From contig NZ_JAUTWS010000015.1 of the NCBI RefSeq assembly GCF_030657435.1, forward strand, positions 1 to 64,000: a stretch of 64,000 nt of DNA. The letters run 5' to 3'. Of the stretch, positions 47,435 to 55,770 are shown one piece after another. The DNA comes from Paracraurococcus lichenis (GTDB lineage Bacteria; Pseudomonadota; Alphaproteobacteria; Acetobacterales; Acetobacteraceae). How positions within the stretch are numbered: position 1 is the stretch's first letter; the number at the start of each line of letters is the position of its first letter. The notes under the pieces were generated by a model. That model was given only the letters and a program-made list of their open reading frames with translations, ran no database searches and was not told the origin of the DNA. The position numbers and the translations under genes are program-made.

Positions 47435-48979
47435 TCAGGGCGCCCGCAGCGCCCTGATCCGGGGATCGCCCGAGAGCTCGAGCAGGTCGATCTCCTCCTC
47501 GACCACGTGGAAGGCGTCGTCGCCGATGGCGCCGTCCCGCCGCAGCGCGCCGAGCCGCGCGCGCTGCGCCGCCACCGCCTGCGACTGCAGCGCCGCCAGC
47601 GCCGCGGCGCTGCCCTCGGCCGGCTGCAGCCTGGCCTTGTACTCCTCCCGCAGCCGCGCCGTCGCGGCGCCGTCCGGCGCGTCCTTCAGCACGCCAAGCG
47701 CCGCCCGCGCCGTCTCCGCCCGCGCCAGCTCCACCTCCCGCTCGACCGCGCCGTCATCGGGCAGGCTGAGCCGCTCCATCAGCCAGCGCAGCGTCAGCCC
47801 CTGCGCCACCAGCGTGACCAGCGTCACCGCGAAGGCGGTCAGCAGGATCAGGTCGCGGAAGGGGAAGTCCTCCGGCAGGGCCAGCGCCGCGGCGAGCGTC
47901 ACGATCCCGCGCATGCCGCACCAGGAGATGATGACGCCGCCCTGCCAGTTCGGCCGCTGCATCGGCCGGCGCGTGCGCATGCCCCAGCGCCTGATCTTCC
48001 AGCGGATCACGGTATTGTAGCCCATCACCCAGAAGACCCGCACCAGGATCACCGTGGCGCAGGCCACCGCGGCGAAGAGCACGTCCCGCCAGGCGCCGCC
48101 GTCCAGCCGCTGCAGGATGCCGCGGAGCTGCAGCCCGATCAGGATGAAGGCGAGGATGTTGAGCACGAAGACCGCCACCTCCCAGACCGCGTAGGAGGCG
48201 ATGCGGTGCCGGGCCCCCGACCGCATCGGCGCATGCCGGGCGATGGTGATGGCATGCGCGACCATGGCGATGATGGGCGAGACGCCAAGCCGCTCGGCGA
48301 GCATCCAGAGCGCGAAGACGCCGAGGAATTGCAGGAGCACCGAGACGGCGATCTCCTCCACCCGCTCGGTCAGCCAGAAATAGAGCCGCGCCCAGACATG
48401 GCCGAGCGCGGCGCCGCCGCCGCAGGTCAGCAGCAGCATCGGCAGGACCGACCAGCCATCGAAGACGCCGGTCACCGCCGCGCCGACCGCGACGCGGTAG
48501 ATCAGCAGCGCGGTCGCGTCGTTCAGCAGGCTCTCGCCCTCCAGGATCACCAGCACCCGGTGCGGCGGGCGAAGCTGCCGCAGCACCGCCGCGGCCGCCG
48601 AGGCATCCGGCGGCGCGACGATGGCGCCGAGCGCGAGGGCGGCCGCCCAGGGGATCCCCGGCTCCACCCAGCGCGCCACGGCCGCGACAGCCGCCGTGGT
48701 GCAGAGCACGCAGACCACGACCAGGCCGGTGACCGGCAGCCAATTGTCCCTGAGGTCGCGTGGCGAGGCATCGTAGGCCGCATCCAGCAGCGTCGGCGCG
48801 ACGAAGAGGGCGAGCGCAAGCTCGGGATCGAGCGTCACCTCCGGCAGGCCCGGCACCACGGCGCCGAGCGTGCCCGCCAGCGCCAGCAGCGCCGGATAGG
48901 GCGCCCGCAGCCGCCGCGCCCAGAGCGCCAGCAGCGCGCCCGCGAGCAGCAGGGCGATGGTGATCTCGAAGACCAGCAT
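47435..48979 (-). CDS. Na+/H+ antiporter, CPA1 family
   Basis: Monovalent cation/proton antiporter. The 514 residues contain about twelve hydrophobic helices in the first 400 and a cytoplasmic helical tail. Family motifs are LGAIVAPPDASAAAAVLRQL, the ion-site ILEGESLLNDATALLIYRVAVGA, and GVIISWCGMRGIVTLAAALALP. Ion preference cannot be told. The tail has charged heptads (REVELARAETARAALGVL). It is a single gene on the minus strand, divergent from the second Bug gene. Confidence 0.93.
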   Translation of the reverse strand: MLVFEITIALLLAGALLALWARRLRAPYPALLALAGTLGAVVPGLPEVTLDPELALALFVAPTLLDAAYDASPRDLRDNWLPVTGLVVVCVLCTTAAVAAVARWVEPGIPWAAALALGAIVAPPDASAAAAVLRQLRPPHRVLVILEGESLLNDATALLIYRVAVGAAVTGVFDGWSVLPMLLLTCGGGAALGHVWARLYFWLTERVEEIAVSVLLQFLGVFALWMLAERLGVSPIIAMVAHAITIARHAPMRSGARHRIASYAVWEVAVFVLNILAFILIGLQLRGILQRLDGGAWRDVLFAAVACATVILVRVFWVMGYNTVIRWKIRRWGMRTRRPMQRPNWQGGVIISWCGMRGIVTLAAALALPEDFPFRDLILLTAFAVTLVTLVAQGLTLRWLMERLSLPDDGAVEREVELARAETARAALGVLKDAPDGAATARLREEYKARLQPAEGSAAALAALQSQAVAAQRARLGALRRDGAIGDDAFHVVEEEIDLLELSGDPRIRALRAP

Positions 48980-49062
48980 GGGGAGGCTCCGCCTGCTGCC
49001 GCGCTACCGGCGGGTGATGGCCGATGATATGACCCTCGCAAGCAACTATGGGAGGGACATCC

Positions 49063-50037
49063 ATGCCGCAACGCCGGGCCTTGCTGGCGACGCCTTTCCT
49101 CGCCGCCCTGCCGCTCGCCGCGCGCGGGCAGGCCGCCTGGCCGGACCGGCCGGTGCGCGTGCTGGTCGGCTTCCCGCCCGGCGGCTCGCTCGACGTCATG
49201 ACGCGGCTGGCCTGCGAGCAAATGACGCAGCGCCTCGGCCAGCCCTTCGTGGTGGAGACGCGCACCGGCGCCTCCGGCAACATCGCGGTGGAGGCCATCG
49301 CCCGCGCCACGCCGGACGGGTACACGATCGGCACGGTCAGCATGCACAACCTGCTGATCAACCCGCTGCTCTTCCGGCGGCTGCCCTATGACCCGGACCG
49401 CGACCTCGCCTGGATCAGCGCCATGTGGGACCTGCCCAATGTGCTGGTCGTGCCGGCGCAGCATGTCCCGGCGCGGACGCTCGCGGAGTTCATCGCCTGG
49501 GCGAAGGCGCGGCCGGGCGGGGTGAGCTTCGGCTCCTCGGGCGTCGGCACCACCATCCACCTCTCCGGTGCCTATCTCGCCAACCGCGCCGGGCTGGATG
49601 CGCAGCATGTCAGCTTCCGCGGCGGCGCGCAGACCATCACCGCCATGCTCTCGGGCGATGTCCAGTACGCCGTGGACAACCTCGCCAGCTATGTCGGCGT
49701 CATCCAGGAAGGCCGCATGCGGGCGCTGGCCGTGACCCTGCCGCAGCGCTGGCCGGCGCTGCCCGAGGTGCCGACCATGGCGGAGGCGGGGATGCCGGAT
49801 TTCGAGGTCTCGCCCTGGCATCTCTGGGCGGCGCCGCGCGGCACGCCGCAGCCGATCCTCGAGCGGCTCTCGGCCGAGGTGCGCGCCGCCTGGACCGACC
49901 CGGCGCTGCAGCAGCGTGCGATCGGCATGGGCGCGCGGCTGACCGGCTCGACGCCCGAGGGGCTGGCGGCGCGCCTCGCGCGGGAGAAGCCGATCTGGGC
50001 GGAGATGGTGCGCATCAGCGGCGCGCAGCCGGAATAG
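49063..50037 (+). CDS. Tripartite tricarboxylate transporter (Bug) substrate-binding protein
   Basis: Second periplasmic Bug/TctC-type receptor in the window, 324 residues. It has a signal (MPQRRALLATPFLAALPLAARGQ), then AWPDRPVRVLVGFPPGGSLDVMTRLACEQMTQRLGQPFVVETRTGASGNIAVEAIARATPDGYTI, the family core, and KARPGGVSFGSSGVGTTIHLSGAYL. ATG at 49063 is six bases after GGAGGG. No membrane subunits are nearby. Sequence differs enough from the 15074-16042 copy to imply another ligand. Confidence 0.92.
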   Translation: MPQRRALLATPFLAALPLAARGQAAWPDRPVRVLVGFPPGGSLDVMTRLACEQMTQRLGQPFVVETRTGASGNIAVEAIARATPDGYTIGTVSMHNLLINPLLFRRLPYDPDRDLAWISAMWDLPNVLVVPAQHVPARTLAEFIAWAKARPGGVSFGSSGVGTTIHLSGAYLANRAGLDAQHVSFRGGAQTITAMLSGDVQYAVDNLASYVGVIQEGRMRALAVTLPQRWPALPEVPTMAEAGMPDFEVSPWHLWAAPRGTPQPILERLSAEVRAAWTDPALQQRAIGMGARLTGSTPEGLAARLAREKPIWAEMVRISGAQPE

Positions 50038-50277
50038 GGCGGGGCGCAGGGCCCTGGGCGCGGGATTCGCGCCCGCGCGACGATCGGCCCGGTGCGGCGG
50101 CCGCGGCCCAGGTCGCGTGCCGCAAGGCGCGCGGGACCCCGCCACCGCGGCCCTGGTTCCCGCCATGCCCGCGCCGCGCCGCAGCGGTTCCGCCTGCGCA
50201 CGCAATCGCCGGTTGCCAGCTCCCCGGCACGCGGGGCATGGGGACGCCGGCTTCTGTGGACGGGATCGGATGGCTGC

Positions 50278-51027
50278 ATGCGCAAGGTGATCGTGGCCCT
50301 GCTGGCGCTGGCGGCCTGCGACGACAAGGCCCCGCAGGCCCCGCCTGCCGAGGGCCCGCCGCCCGCCTTCGCCGAGGCCCGCCGCGCCGCCGAGGACCAG
50401 GTGCGCGCCCGGCTGCGCATGACCGGGGACCTGCCGCTGCGCGCCGTGCAGGTCTGGCGCCAGCAACTGCCCGGCACGCTCGCGGTCTGCGGCCAGGTGA
50501 ACCCGGCGGGCGGCGCGACGGATCCCTTCATCCCCTGGGTCGCCGTGGTCGGCCTGAAGGACGGGCATCCCGAGCGGACGGACCTCCTCCTCGCCGCCTC
50601 CAATGCCGAGGCGACGCGGGTCTTCATCGAAATGCTGGACCGCTGCTGGGAAGGCGGCGGGCCGGCGAATGCGCGGCCGCAGGCGCCGCGCTCCCTGCCG
50701 CCCCTGCCGCTGGAGGCCGCGCTGCCCCGCCCGGGCGCGCCGGCACCCGCGGCGCCGCCCGTGCTGCCCCCTGCCGCCGGCCAGGCCGCGCCGGCGCCGA
50801 CCGCCCCGCCGGCCGCCGGGTCGCCGGTCGCCGCCGGCCCCAGCGTGACGACCACCGCGGCGCATCCGGTCAATATCCGCTCCTCGCCGACCGGCGGCGG
50901 GGCGGTGGTGCGGATCGTCCCGCGCGCTTCCACCCTGCGCGTCTTCGGCGAGGCGCCGGGCGGCTGGCTGGAAGTGGGCGAGGACCAGCCCTTCGGCTGG
51001 GTCCACGGCTCCATGCTGGAACGCTGA
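50278..51027 (+). CDS. SH3-domain lipoprotein
   Basis: A 249-residue protein with a very short lipoprotein signal, MRKVIVALLALAAC (Cys14), then a domain DQVRARLRMTGDLPLRAVQVWRQQLPGTLAVCGQVNP, a long Pro/Ala linker and a C-terminal bacterial SH3 domain (VTTTAAHPVNIRSSPTGGGAVVRIVPRASTLRVFGEAPGGWLEVGEDQPFGWVHGSML). SH3b domains often bind peptidoglycan. The ribosome site is weak (GGGATCGGATGG). Specific role unknown. Confidence 0.75.
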   Translation: MRKVIVALLALAACDDKAPQAPPAEGPPPAFAEARRAAEDQVRARLRMTGDLPLRAVQVWRQQLPGTLAVCGQVNPAGGATDPFIPWVAVVGLKDGHPERTDLLLAASNAEATRVFIEMLDRCWEGGGPANARPQAPRSLPPLPLEAALPRPGAPAPAAPPVLPPAAGQAAPAPTAPPAAGSPVAAGPSVTTTAAHPVNIRSSPTGGGAVVRIVPRASTLRVFGEAPGGWLEVGEDQPFGWVHGSMLER

Positions 51028-51062
51028 GCGGGGCACCCATCCCGTCCGGCGCGGCGCCGCGC

Positions 51063-51548
51063 CTACTGCAGGCTGCCCCAGCGCTCCGTCGCCGGTTCCG
51101 CCGCGGCCCAGCGCCAGCCAGTCGCGTCGCGGCAGAGGCTGGTGAGGTACCAGGCGCGCCTGGCGGCATCGCCCTCGCCGCTCTCGACCGAGAAGGCGAT
51201 CTCCCGGCAGGCCGCGAGCGGCGTCTCGATGTCGCGCAGCACGCGGACCTCGCCGCGTTCGTTGCCGATGGGCAGGCTGTGGCGGACCTGCCAGGGGCGG
51301 GGCTCGCCGATGGGGGCTTCCCCGGCGGCGGTGGCGATCGCCTCCTGCTCCGTCCGGTGCCAGCGCCGGCTGACCCGGCGCCAGCCCCAGTCCACCACGG
51401 CGCGCGAGCCGACGCCGATGGCGATGCCGAGCGCCGGGTTGCCGGAGCCGGCGGCCGCCGCGGTGCCGGTGGCGGCACCGACCAGGTCGCCGACGGAGTT
51501 GCAGCCGCCGAGCAGCATGGTCGCCAGCAGCGCCGCCGCGAGCCTCAC
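51063..51548 (-). CDS. Putative lipoprotein, tandem paralogue B
   Basis: A 161-residue product starting at GTG 51548, which overlaps the previous gene's stop (GTGA). The signal VRLAAALLATMLLGGC (read with Met start) has lipobox LLGGC. A glycine-rich hydrophobic stretch GSGNPALGIAIGVGSRAVVDWG is followed by a domain ending with CREIAFSVESGEGDAARRAWYLTSLCRDATGWRWAAAEPATERWGSLQ. The C-terminal half matches paralogue A (51545-52045). No known family is recognised. Confidence 0.7.
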   Translation of the reverse strand: MRLAAALLATMLLGGCNSVGDLVGAATGTAAAAGSGNPALGIAIGVGSRAVVDWGWRRVSRRWHRTEQEAIATAAGEAPIGEPRPWQVRHSLPIGNERGEVRVLRDIETPLAACREIAFSVESGEGDAARRAWYLTSLCRDATGWRWAAAEPATERWGSLQ

Positions 51549-52045
51549 TGCAGGCTGCCCCAGCGCTCCGTCGCCGGCTCGGCCGAGGCCCATTTCCAGC
51601 GCTCCCCGTCGCGGCAGATGGCGGCGAGGAAGAAGGACTTCGCCTCGCGGTCCTCGATGGAGAAGACGATCTCCTTGCACTCCAGCGGACCGGTGCTGAT
51701 GAGGCGGCTGACCGCGACCTGGCCACGCTCGTTCGGCTCGACGGGGATGGTGTGGTTGGTCTTCCAGGCGGCGGTGCCGCCCACCGGCAGCGGCCCGGCG
51801 GCGGCGGCGATGCGGTCCTGCTCCGCCCGGTGGGTGCGACGCTCGGCATATTGCAGCCCGGCGCGGCCGAGCGCCTGGACGCCGAGGCCGATGCCGGTGG
51901 TGACCGCCGGGTCGGCGCCGACGCCGCTGGCGATGCTGGCGCCGGTGATGCCGGCGAGCGTCGAGGTCGTCTCGGTCAGCACGGCCTGGCAGCCCGGGAG
52001 AGCGAGGAGGAGAAGGGCGACGGGAAGGAGGGGCGGGCGCGGCAT
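51545..52045 (-). CDS. Putative lipoprotein, tandem paralogue A
   Basis: A 166-residue product starting MPRPPLLPVALLLLALPGC, lipobox ALPGC with Cys19. It has a glycine-rich segment (GSASIASGVGADPAVTTGIGLGVQALG-like), then HRAEQDRIAAAAG and a C-terminal domain CKEIVFSIEDREAKSFFLAAICRDGERWKWASAEPATERWGSLQ. The last nine residues are identical to paralogue B, and the glycine-zipper-like part suggests membrane association. First gene of a coupled pair. Confidence 0.7.
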   Translation of the reverse strand: MPRPPLLPVALLLLALPGCQAVLTETTSTLAGITGASIASGVGADPAVTTGIGLGVQALGRAGLQYAERRTHRAEQDRIAAAAGPLPVGGTAAWKTNHTIPVEPNERGQVAVSRLISTGPLECKEIVFSIEDREAKSFFLAAICRDGERWKWASAEPATERWGSLQ

Positions 52046-52084
52046 CGGGGGCCGCAACGTGAGCGGAGCGGCAGGGTTCGCCGG

Positions 52085-52138
52085 CGGGGGAGGCCCTGCC
52101 TCCCCCGAACCCCCTCCGCCAGGCCGGGAGCCCGGCCT
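52085..52138. repeat. Twin GC-rich palindromes
   Basis: Two adjacent inverted repeats lie upstream of lipoprotein A: a 10-bp stem CGGGGGAGGC/GCCTCCCCCG at 52085-52107 and a palindrome AGGCCGGG/CCCGGCCT at 52121-52138. They resemble the hairpin array at 14913-15055. On the minus strand they sit between the small gene ending at 52161 and lipoprotein A, so they could terminate or process that transcript. Confidence 0.5.
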
Positions 52139-52160
52139 GGACCGGCCTGGGTTCGGTGGG

Positions 52161-52364
52161 TCAGCGGCGCACGGCGCGGCGGGCGGGGGCCACGGCCTTC
52201 CTGAGGATGTCGAGGCGGTCGCGTCCGCTGCGGTTGCGGAGGTCGCGCACCGGGCGCTCGAAGGCGTCGACGCGCCAAGCCCTGATGCCGAAGGCGTGGA
52301 GGAAGCCCCGCCAGAAGAGCCGGGCATCCACGCGGGCGCGGATTTCGTTGAGCGGCAGCGGCAT
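52161..52364 (-). CDS. Small basic protein of unknown function
   Basis: A 67-residue, Arg-rich product starting MPLPLNEIRARVDARLFWRG, then FLHAFGIRAWRVDAFERPVRDLRNRSGRDRLDILRKAV. No signal peptide or membrane helix is present, and no family is recognised. A TTG eight codons earlier is possible. Codon pattern is GC-rich in the third position, which supports a real gene, but evidence is limited. Confidence 0.5.
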   Translation of the reverse strand: MPLPLNEIRARVDARLFWRGFLHAFGIRAWRVDAFERPVRDLRNRSGRDRLDILRKAVAPARRAVRR

Positions 52365-52674
52365 GGCAACGAGCTTGCGGCCTATCAACCACTGCGTCCA
52401 TCACGCCATCTCGTTTTGCATCTATGGGCGCGCGCCGGTAGGAAAGCATGGCCGACTGCCTCGACTCCGCCCGCCTTCGCCCCTGCGGATCGCAGCCGCA
52501 AGGCCGCGGGCGCGCGACCCCCGAGGGGCCGCTTATTTCTAAAATTCTAAAGCGCCCGCCTGGGAATTCGGTTTCGGGTCAGCGTGTTGCGGGGCGTCCT
52601 TCAGGGACTCAGTTTAGTGTAATTCCGCGGGATTGAGGCGGGTTGAGGTGGAATAAACCGGCCGGGGGCCGGCG
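52365..52674. other. 310-base non-coding gap with an AT-rich patch
   Basis: No credible gene is seen. It contains an AT-rich patch at 52531-52551 with two TTCTAAA repeats (52537-52543 and 52545-52551), and a second less GC-rich patch near 52605-52632. Both contrast with the surrounding ~70% G+C. The patches may hold promoters for the minus-strand gene at 52161-52364, but no clear -35/-10 pair with correct spacing could be placed. Confidence 0.5.
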
Positions 52675-54090
52675 TCAGCCGCCCTCCGCCTCCCGGCGCA
52701 TCGTCTCCCACAGCGCCGCGACATCGGCCCTCTCCGTCGCCTCGGCGCCGACCGAGACGCGCACCATCCAGCGTCCGTCCAGCACCGCCGGCGTCAGATA
52801 GGCGGCGCCGGAGCGGTTGATGCGCTCCGCCCAGCCCATCGTGTGCCGGTCGAGCGCCTCGCCCGCGAGGCCCGGCGGCTCGTGCCGGAGGCAGAGCGTC
52901 TGCAGCGCGACCGGCGCCAGCAGCCGCCAATGCGGCGCGGCGGCGACCTGCTCGGCCAGCCAGCGCGCATTGGCGATGTCGCGCCGCAGCCTCGCCCGCA
53001 GCGCCTCGACGCCCTGCTCGCGGATGACGAACCAGAGCTTGAGGGCGCGGAAGCGGCGGCCGAGCGGGATGCCCCAGTCCCGCAGGTTCTTCACCTGCCC
53101 GTCGGCGGCGCTCTGCAGGTAGGAGGGGTTGGTGGACATCACCCGCACCAGGTGCTGCGGGTCCCGCACGTAGTAGAGCGAGGAATCGAAGGGCACGCCG
53201 AGCCATTTGTGCGGGTTCAGGACCAGGCTGTCGGCGCCCTCGATGCCGTCCCAGAGCGGGCGGCATTCCGGCAGGATCATCGCGCTGCCGGCCATGGCGG
53301 CGTCCACATGCAGCCAGAGGCCGTGGCGGCGCGCGACCTCGGCGATGGCGCCGACCGGGTCGATGGCGGTGGTCGCCGTCGTGCCGGTGGTGGCGACCAC
53401 GGCGCAGGGACGCAGGCCCCGCGCCAGGTCCTCCTCCACCATCGCCGCCAGGGCCTCGGCGCGCATGGCGTAGGTCCCGTCGCTGGGCACGAGGCGCAGA
53501 TGGTCGCGCCCGAAGCCCGCCAGCAGCGCCGCCTTCTCGACCGAACTGTGGCCATGGGCCGAGGCGTAGACCAGCAGCGGAGCGCCGGCCTCCTGCAGGC
53601 CGCCGCGGGCCATGGCATAGCCCGTCGCGCGCTCCCGCGCGCAGAGCAGGGCGACGAGGGTGCTGGTCGAGGCGGTGTCCTGGATCACGCCGCTCCAGGC
53701 CGGCGAGAGGCCGACCATCTGCCGGAGCCAGTCGGTGACGACCTCCTCGAGCTCGGTGATGGCAGGGCCGGATTGCCAGGAGAGGCCGATGACGCCGAGG
53801 CCGGTCGAGACCAGGTCGCCCAGCACGCCGGCGAGCGGCGCATTGGCCGGGAAGTAGCCGAAGAAGCGCGGCGACTGCCAATGGGTGATGCCGGGCAGGA
53901 GGATGCGGTCGAGATCGGCGAGCACCGAGCGCATGTCCTCGGGCTGCTCGGGCGGTGCCGTGGGCAGCCGCGAGCGGATCTCGCCGGGCGCGACCTGGGC
54001 CTGGACGGGATGGCGGGCGATGCCGTCGCGGTAGTCGGCAATCCAGTCGATCAGTTCGTGGCCAAGCCGGCGGAATTCGTCCGGTGTCAT
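52675..54090 (-). CDS. PLP-dependent aromatic amino acid decarboxylase family protein
   Basis: Group II decarboxylase of 471 residues. The ATG at 54090 follows AAGGAG. Motifs are THWQSPRFFGYFPANAPLAGVLGDL, GLSWQSGPAITELEEVVTDWLRQMVGL, YASAHGHSSVEKAALLAG (His stacking on PLP near 180), HVDAAMAGSAM (Asp263) and NPHKWLGVPFDSSLYYV with the PLP lysine at 295. It is most like aromatic-L-amino-acid (Tyr/Trp/DOPA) decarboxylases. Exact substrate cannot be fixed. Single gene. Confidence 0.9.
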   Translation of the reverse strand: MTPDEFRRLGHELIDWIADYRDGIARHPVQAQVAPGEIRSRLPTAPPEQPEDMRSVLADLDRILLPGITHWQSPRFFGYFPANAPLAGVLGDLVSTGLGVIGLSWQSGPAITELEEVVTDWLRQMVGLSPAWSGVIQDTASTSTLVALLCARERATGYAMARGGLQEAGAPLLVYASAHGHSSVEKAALLAGFGRDHLRLVPSDGTYAMRAEALAAMVEEDLARGLRPCAVVATTGTTATTAIDPVGAIAEVARRHGLWLHVDAAMAGSAMILPECRPLWDGIEGADSLVLNPHKWLGVPFDSSLYYVRDPQHLVRVMSTNPSYLQSAADGQVKNLRDWGIPLGRRFRALKLWFVIREQGVEALRARLRRDIANARWLAEQVAAAPHWRLLAPVALQTLCLRHEPPGLAGEALDRHTMGWAERINRSGAAYLTPAVLDGRWMVRVSVGAEATERADVAALWETMRREAEGG

Positions 54091-54216
54091 CGGCGGCTCC
54101 TTACCCCTGGCCCGCACTCATGCCGCAGGCGCGGCATGGCGGCGAGGGCCGGCGCACGAGGCCGGGCAGCGAGGGGACGGCGCCGTGCGGCGGCTGGCGA
54201 CATGGAAGGAGAGGAA

Positions 54217-54292
54217 TGGTGCCCAGGGGCGGAATCGAACCACCGACACTGCGATTTTCAGTCGCATGCTCTACCAACTGAGCTACCTGGGC
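54217..54292 (-). tRNA. tRNA-Phe (GAA)
   Basis: Read on the minus strand, 76 bases form a complete cloverleaf. Acceptor stem GCCCAGG/CCTGGGC, D arm GCTC-AGTTGGTA-GAGC, anticodon stem TGCGA/TCGCA with loop CTGAAAA giving anticodon GAA, T arm GGTGG-TTCGATT-CCGCC, and an encoded CCA end. The anticodon identifies phenylalanine. No integrase or attachment-site duplication is visible nearby. Confidence 0.97.
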
Positions 54293-54385
54293 CCAAGCAT
54301 CCGGCCCGTTGCGGGGGCCGGTGGCAGAGGACGGCGGAAATAACCGAAGGCAATGGGGCTGTCCACCCGCCTGACGACGCTTTTC

Positions 54386-54577
54386 TTACGACCGATCCTC
54401 CTCGGCGGGGTCGAGCGGCTCGCCGGGGACGGCGTAGTCGCCGGCCAGCCAGCGGCCGAGGTCGATCTGCTTGCAGCGGGCGGAGCAGAAGGGGCGGTAG
54501 GGGCCCTCGCGCTCGGCGGGCTTGCCGCAGACGGGGCAGGGGCGCTTCGGGCGGGGCGGTGGGGCGGCGTCAGCCAT
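54386..54577 (-). CDS. yacG: DNA gyrase inhibitor YacG
   Basis: Small zinc protein that binds GyrB and inhibits gyrase in E. coli. The 63-residue product has two cysteine pairs, [41 protein letters not shown], the full YacG signature. ATG at 54577 lies inside the end of the RNase E/G-like gene (overlap 54570-54577), so translation is coupled. The rng-yacG order is common in alphaproteobacteria. Confidence 0.95.
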   Translation of the reverse strand: MADAAPPPRPKRPCPVCGKPAEREGPYRPFCSARCKQIDLGRWLAGDYAVPGEPLDPAEEDRS

Positions 54578-55709
54578 GCGCGGCCTCCTCGATCTCGGAT
54601 TGGGCCGGCGCAAGCGCCGGGTCGGGGTGAAGGTGCAGCGGGGTGCCGAGGGCGGCCTCGGCCTCCGCCAGCGCGCCGGGCAGGTCACGGAGCGCGCCGA
54701 GGACGGCGGGATGGGCGCGCAACGCCCAGCGGCGGCCGGGGCGGGCCGCGGCCTCCCGCGCGGCGCGGCGCAGCGCGGCGAGGCCGTGGGTGAGGGGGGA
54801 AGGCGGCCAGCCCAGCACCTCGTGCAGCGGCGGCTGGATGCGCTGGCGCAGGATCTCGAAGAGGCCGAGCGGGCCGAGCCCGCGAAGCTGCGCCAGCGGG
54901 TCGGTGGCCAGCGCGGCGCGCAGCGGCTCGGCCAGGGCTTCCCGGCGCTTCACCGTCAGGCCGGCGAGGTCGAGCAGGATCGGGCCGGCCAGGTTGCGCA
55001 GGCGGATCTGCCGCGCCGCCTCGGCGACGGCGGCCTGGTTCAGGCGAAGCTGGGCCTGCGGGTCGCGGGTGCCGGCGGCGCTGCCGGCATCCACGTCGAT
55101 GGCGGTCAGCGCCGGGGTCGGGTGGACCAGCAGCCGGCCACCGCCGGGCAGCGGCACCTCCGGCCCGGCCAGCAGGTCGAGTTCGGCCTCGAGCGCGTCG
55201 TCGAGGACGGGGCGGTGGCTGAGCGGAATGCGCAGCCGGGCGGCGAGCGAGGGGCTGTCGGTGCGGATCGCGGCACCGAGATGGGCGCGGGCGAGGCGGG
55301 TGGCGGCGTCCGGACCGCGGGCGATCAGGGCGGGGCCGGTGCCGGGCGCGGCGGCGATGCGGGTGGCCTCCTCCGGCGTCAGGCGGGCGGTCAGGCGCGG
55401 GCCCTTGCCCCCCTGGGCGGCGCGGGTGATTCGGACGGCCAGCATCTGCCCCTCGGAGACCGATCTGCCGATGGGCTGCCTGGCCGGGCCGACGGCCGAT
55501 TCCGGCAGGAACCCAGTCTCGCCGCCGGCCATGGCGAGGAAGGCGCCGGCCATGGCGGGGGCGAGGGCGGAGACGCGCGCCCGGTGCAGGTCGCCGACGC
55601 CGTCCGGCCGCCCCGGCCGCTCAATGTGGAGTTCGACGAGGTTGCCGTCGTCATCGACCAACACGGTGCGGCGTTCGCCCGGCGAGGCCGAAGCCAGGAT
55701 GGTGGTCAT
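54570..55709 (-). CDS. Short ribonuclease E/G family protein
   Basis: RNase E/G-type endoribonuclease core of 379 residues. The N-terminal part has an S1-like region ([32 protein letters not shown]). The catalytic DNase-I-like part shows [14 protein letters not shown] and [16 protein letters not shown], giving the two metal-binding aspartates. The usual Asn two residues after the first Asp is Asp here. The zinc-link CPxC motif and the extended C-terminal scaffold of RNase E are both absent. This short form may be an RNase G-like enzyme for rRNA processing; activity is not certain. Confidence 0.85.
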   Translation of the reverse strand: MTTILASASPGERRTVLVDDDGNLVELHIERPGRPDGVGDLHRARVSALAPAMAGAFLAMAGGETGFLPESAVGPARQPIGRSVSEGQMLAVRITRAAQGGKGPRLTARLTPEEATRIAAAPGTGPALIARGPDAATRLARAHLGAAIRTDSPSLAARLRIPLSHRPVLDDALEAELDLLAGPEVPLPGGGRLLVHPTPALTAIDVDAGSAAGTRDPQAQLRLNQAAVAEAARQIRLRNLAGPILLDLAGLTVKRREALAEPLRAALATDPLAQLRGLGPLGLFEILRQRIQPPLHEVLGWPPSPLTHGLAALRRAAREAAARPGRRWALRAHPAVLGALRDLPGALAEAEAALGTPLHLHPDPALAPAQSEIEEAAHG

Positions 55710-55745
55710 CTGCCGGCTGCCAGACTCGGAGAAATAGATGGGGGT

Positions 55746-55767
55746 GCGGGGGAATACCTTCCCCCGC
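55746..55767. terminator. Hairpin between maf and the RNase E/G-like gene
   Basis: A perfect 9-bp stem, GCGGGGGAA at 55746-55754 with TTCCCCCGC at 55759-55767, loop TACC, lies just after the maf stop and before the RNase gene start on the minus strand. It could end or attenuate the infA-maf transcript. T content after the stem is low. Confidence 0.5.
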
Positions 55768-55770
55768 CTC

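Noticed and set aside
47435..52364. Defence or toxin-antitoxin island in the accessory stretch
   Set aside because: The genes here are an antiporter, a solute-binding protein, lipoproteins and a small basic protein; no nuclease, toxin, antitoxin or DNA-modifying domains were seen.
51545..52369. Upstream extension of lipoprotein A
   Set aside because: The first ~108 residues of the longest frame overlap the twin palindromes and the small gene at 52161, whereas the internal start gives a proper lipoprotein signal peptide.
54217..54292. tRNA-Phe as an integration site for a mobile island
   Set aside because: No integrase, no repeated 3' tRNA fragment and no change in composition were seen on either side; the flanking genes are ordinary.
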